A stretch of 6,724 nucleotides of DNA, taken from contig JAIKXK010000026.1 of the NCBI GenBank assembly GCA_024684155.1, forward strand, positions 1-6,724. The letters run 5' to 3'. How positions within the stretch are numbered: position 1 is the stretch's first letter; each line of letters starts with the position of its first letter. Source of the DNA: Lachnospiraceae bacterium. GTDB taxonomy: Bacteria > Bacillota > Clostridia > Lachnospirales > Lachnospiraceae. Shown piece after piece: positions 5,706 through 6,724 of this stretch. A program made the translations under genes and the position numbers. A model generated the notes under the pieces. The model did no database searches and was not told the DNA's origin. It saw nothing but the letters and a program-made list of their open reading frames with translations.

Positions 5706-6724
5706 ATGGATTCAAAGAAAATCAAGTGGTCCACACTTGCATTTATGGCATTTTCCACAGTATGGGGGTTCGGGAATGTTTTAAATGGTTTTATCTACTT
5801 CAACGGTATCCAAGTAATCTTTAGCTGGATACTAATGTTTGCACTTTATTTTGTTCCTTACGCACTTATGGTAGGTGAGTTGGGTTCAGCCTTCAAAAAT
5901 TCCGGCGGTGGTGTAAGTTCCTGGGTTCACCAGACATCTGGTCCTAAGCTTGCTTACTACGCAGGTTGGACTTATTGGGCATGTCACATCACATACATTG
6001 CCTCAAAGTCTTCCGGTGGAATCAAGGCCTTAAGCTGGGCAGTTTTCAGAAACGGAGAAACTTACGACAGCTTCCCAACACTTGCAGTTCAGCTTGTGAC
6101 TTTTGCCATCTTAATTATCTTCTGCTACGTTGCATCTCGCGGATTAAATCCTTTAAAGAAGCTTGCAACCCTAGCTGGAACAAGTATGTTTGTTATGTCA
6201 ATTTTGTACATCCTTATGATGTTTGCTGCTCCAGCACTTAACTCTGGCGCAGAATTTGTCAGCATGGATGTTACGGCAAAGACTCTACTTCCACAGTTTA
6301 ACGTGAAGTACTTTACCTCACTTTCCATCTTGGTTTTCGCCGTAGGTGGATGCGAGAAAATTTCTCCTTATGTAAATAAGGTAGAAAATCCTAGCAAGGG
6401 CTTTCCTAAATCAATGATCACCTTAGCCATCATGGTTATGGTTTGTGCCATTTTAGGAACCATCGCTATGGGCATGATGTTTGACCCAAGTTTAATCAAC
6501 GCATCTGAAGAAAGTTTCAACTCTTACAATTCCAACGGCGCTTACTGGGCATTCCAGAAGTTAGGAAATTACTACCACATGGGTAACGCCCTTATGATTA
6601 TCTATGCGATTTGCAACGCAGTTGGACAGCTTTCTACTTTAGTAATCAGTATCGATGCACCTCTTCGTATGCTCTTAGACAACGAAGATGCAAGAGAGTT
6701 CATCCCTTCAAAACTTTTGAAGAA
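5706..6724 (+). CDS. APC-family amino acid permease (first 339 residues; C-terminus outside window)
   Basis: An integral membrane amino acid transporter of the amino acid-polyamine-organocation superfamily; its N-terminal half most resembles the YjeM / glutamate-GABA antiporter-like branch. Seen: a first helix with the broken glycine motif VWGFGN (19-24) used by APC carriers for substrate binding; a second helix ending in PYALMVGELGSAF (51-63); the loop GGGVSSWVHQTSGP (67-80) typical of the family; and hydrophobic segments at about 126-144, 153-176, 201-216 (followed by GGCEKISPYV), 236-258 and 290-315. Family members are about 450-500 residues with 12 helices, so roughly a third is beyond the window edge. 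The frame is open throughout. The substrate cannot be told from this sequence. It is transcribed divergently from the hydrogenase-chemoreceptor gene and shares its 425-bp upstream region. Confidence 0.9.
   Translation, partial: MDSKKIKWSTLAFMAFSTVWGFGNVLNGFIYFNGIQVIFSWILMFALYFVPYALMVGELGSAFKNSGGGVSSWVHQTSGPKLAYYAGWTYWACHITYIASKSSGGIKALSWAVFRNGETYDSFPTLAVQLVTFAILIIFCYVASRGLNPLKKLATLAGTSMFVMSILYILMMFAAPALNSGAEFVSMDVTAKTLLPQFNVKYFTSLSILVFAVGGCEKISPYVNKVENPSKGFPKSMITLAIMVMVCAILGTIAMGMMFDPSLINASEESFNSYNSNGAYWAFQKLGNYYHMGNALMIIYAICNAVGQLSTLVISIDAPLRMLLDNEDAREFIPSKLLK

Noticed and set aside
5966..6328. Frames at 5966-6241 (plus) and 6125-6328 (minus) inside the permease
   Set aside because: Overlap the permease in other frames; the permease frame is continuous with transmembrane helices and family motifs.

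Overview
The window is AT-rich DNA that looks like a Gram-positive anaerobe of the Clostridia, probably Lachnospiraceae. This rests on strong GGAGG/AAGGA-type ribosome sites, sigma-A-like promoters with perfect TATAAT boxes, Lys/Glu-rich proteins, a pth-mfd gene pair, and a cytoplasmic hydrogenase-like sensor of a type known from fermentative Clostridia. The family-level placement is inference.

Layout: positions 1-2467 (minus) carry the first 822 codons of mfd, the transcription-repair coupling factor, cut by the window edge. Positions 2468-2627 are a short gap made mostly of a 63-bp tandem duplication that keeps the mfd frame open. Positions 2628-3185 (minus) are pth, peptidyl-tRNA hydrolase, with its own promoter at 3258-3285 and a leader that can fold into a strong stem-loop. 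Positions 3349-5280 (minus) encode a 643-residue soluble protein joining a two-cluster ferredoxin, an [FeFe]-hydrogenase H-cluster domain, a second Fe-S module and a methyl-accepting chemotaxis signalling domain. Positions 5281-5705 are a 425-bp AT-rich divergent intergenic region with about 40-bp tandem repeats and promoters in both directions. Positions 5706-6724 (plus) are the first 339 codons of an APC-family amino acid permease, cut by the right edge.

pth and mfd are housekeeping genes and probably one transcription unit. The gene of most interest is the hydrogenase-chemoreceptor fusion: it keeps the four H-cluster cysteines but has lost the proton-relay cysteine and both pocket methionines of catalytic [FeFe]-hydrogenases, and its output is a chemotaxis hairpin instead of an electron-transfer partner. 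The likely role is sensing H2 or redox state and signalling to CheA/CheW. The divergent permease may share regulation with it, but nothing in the window proves a functional link.
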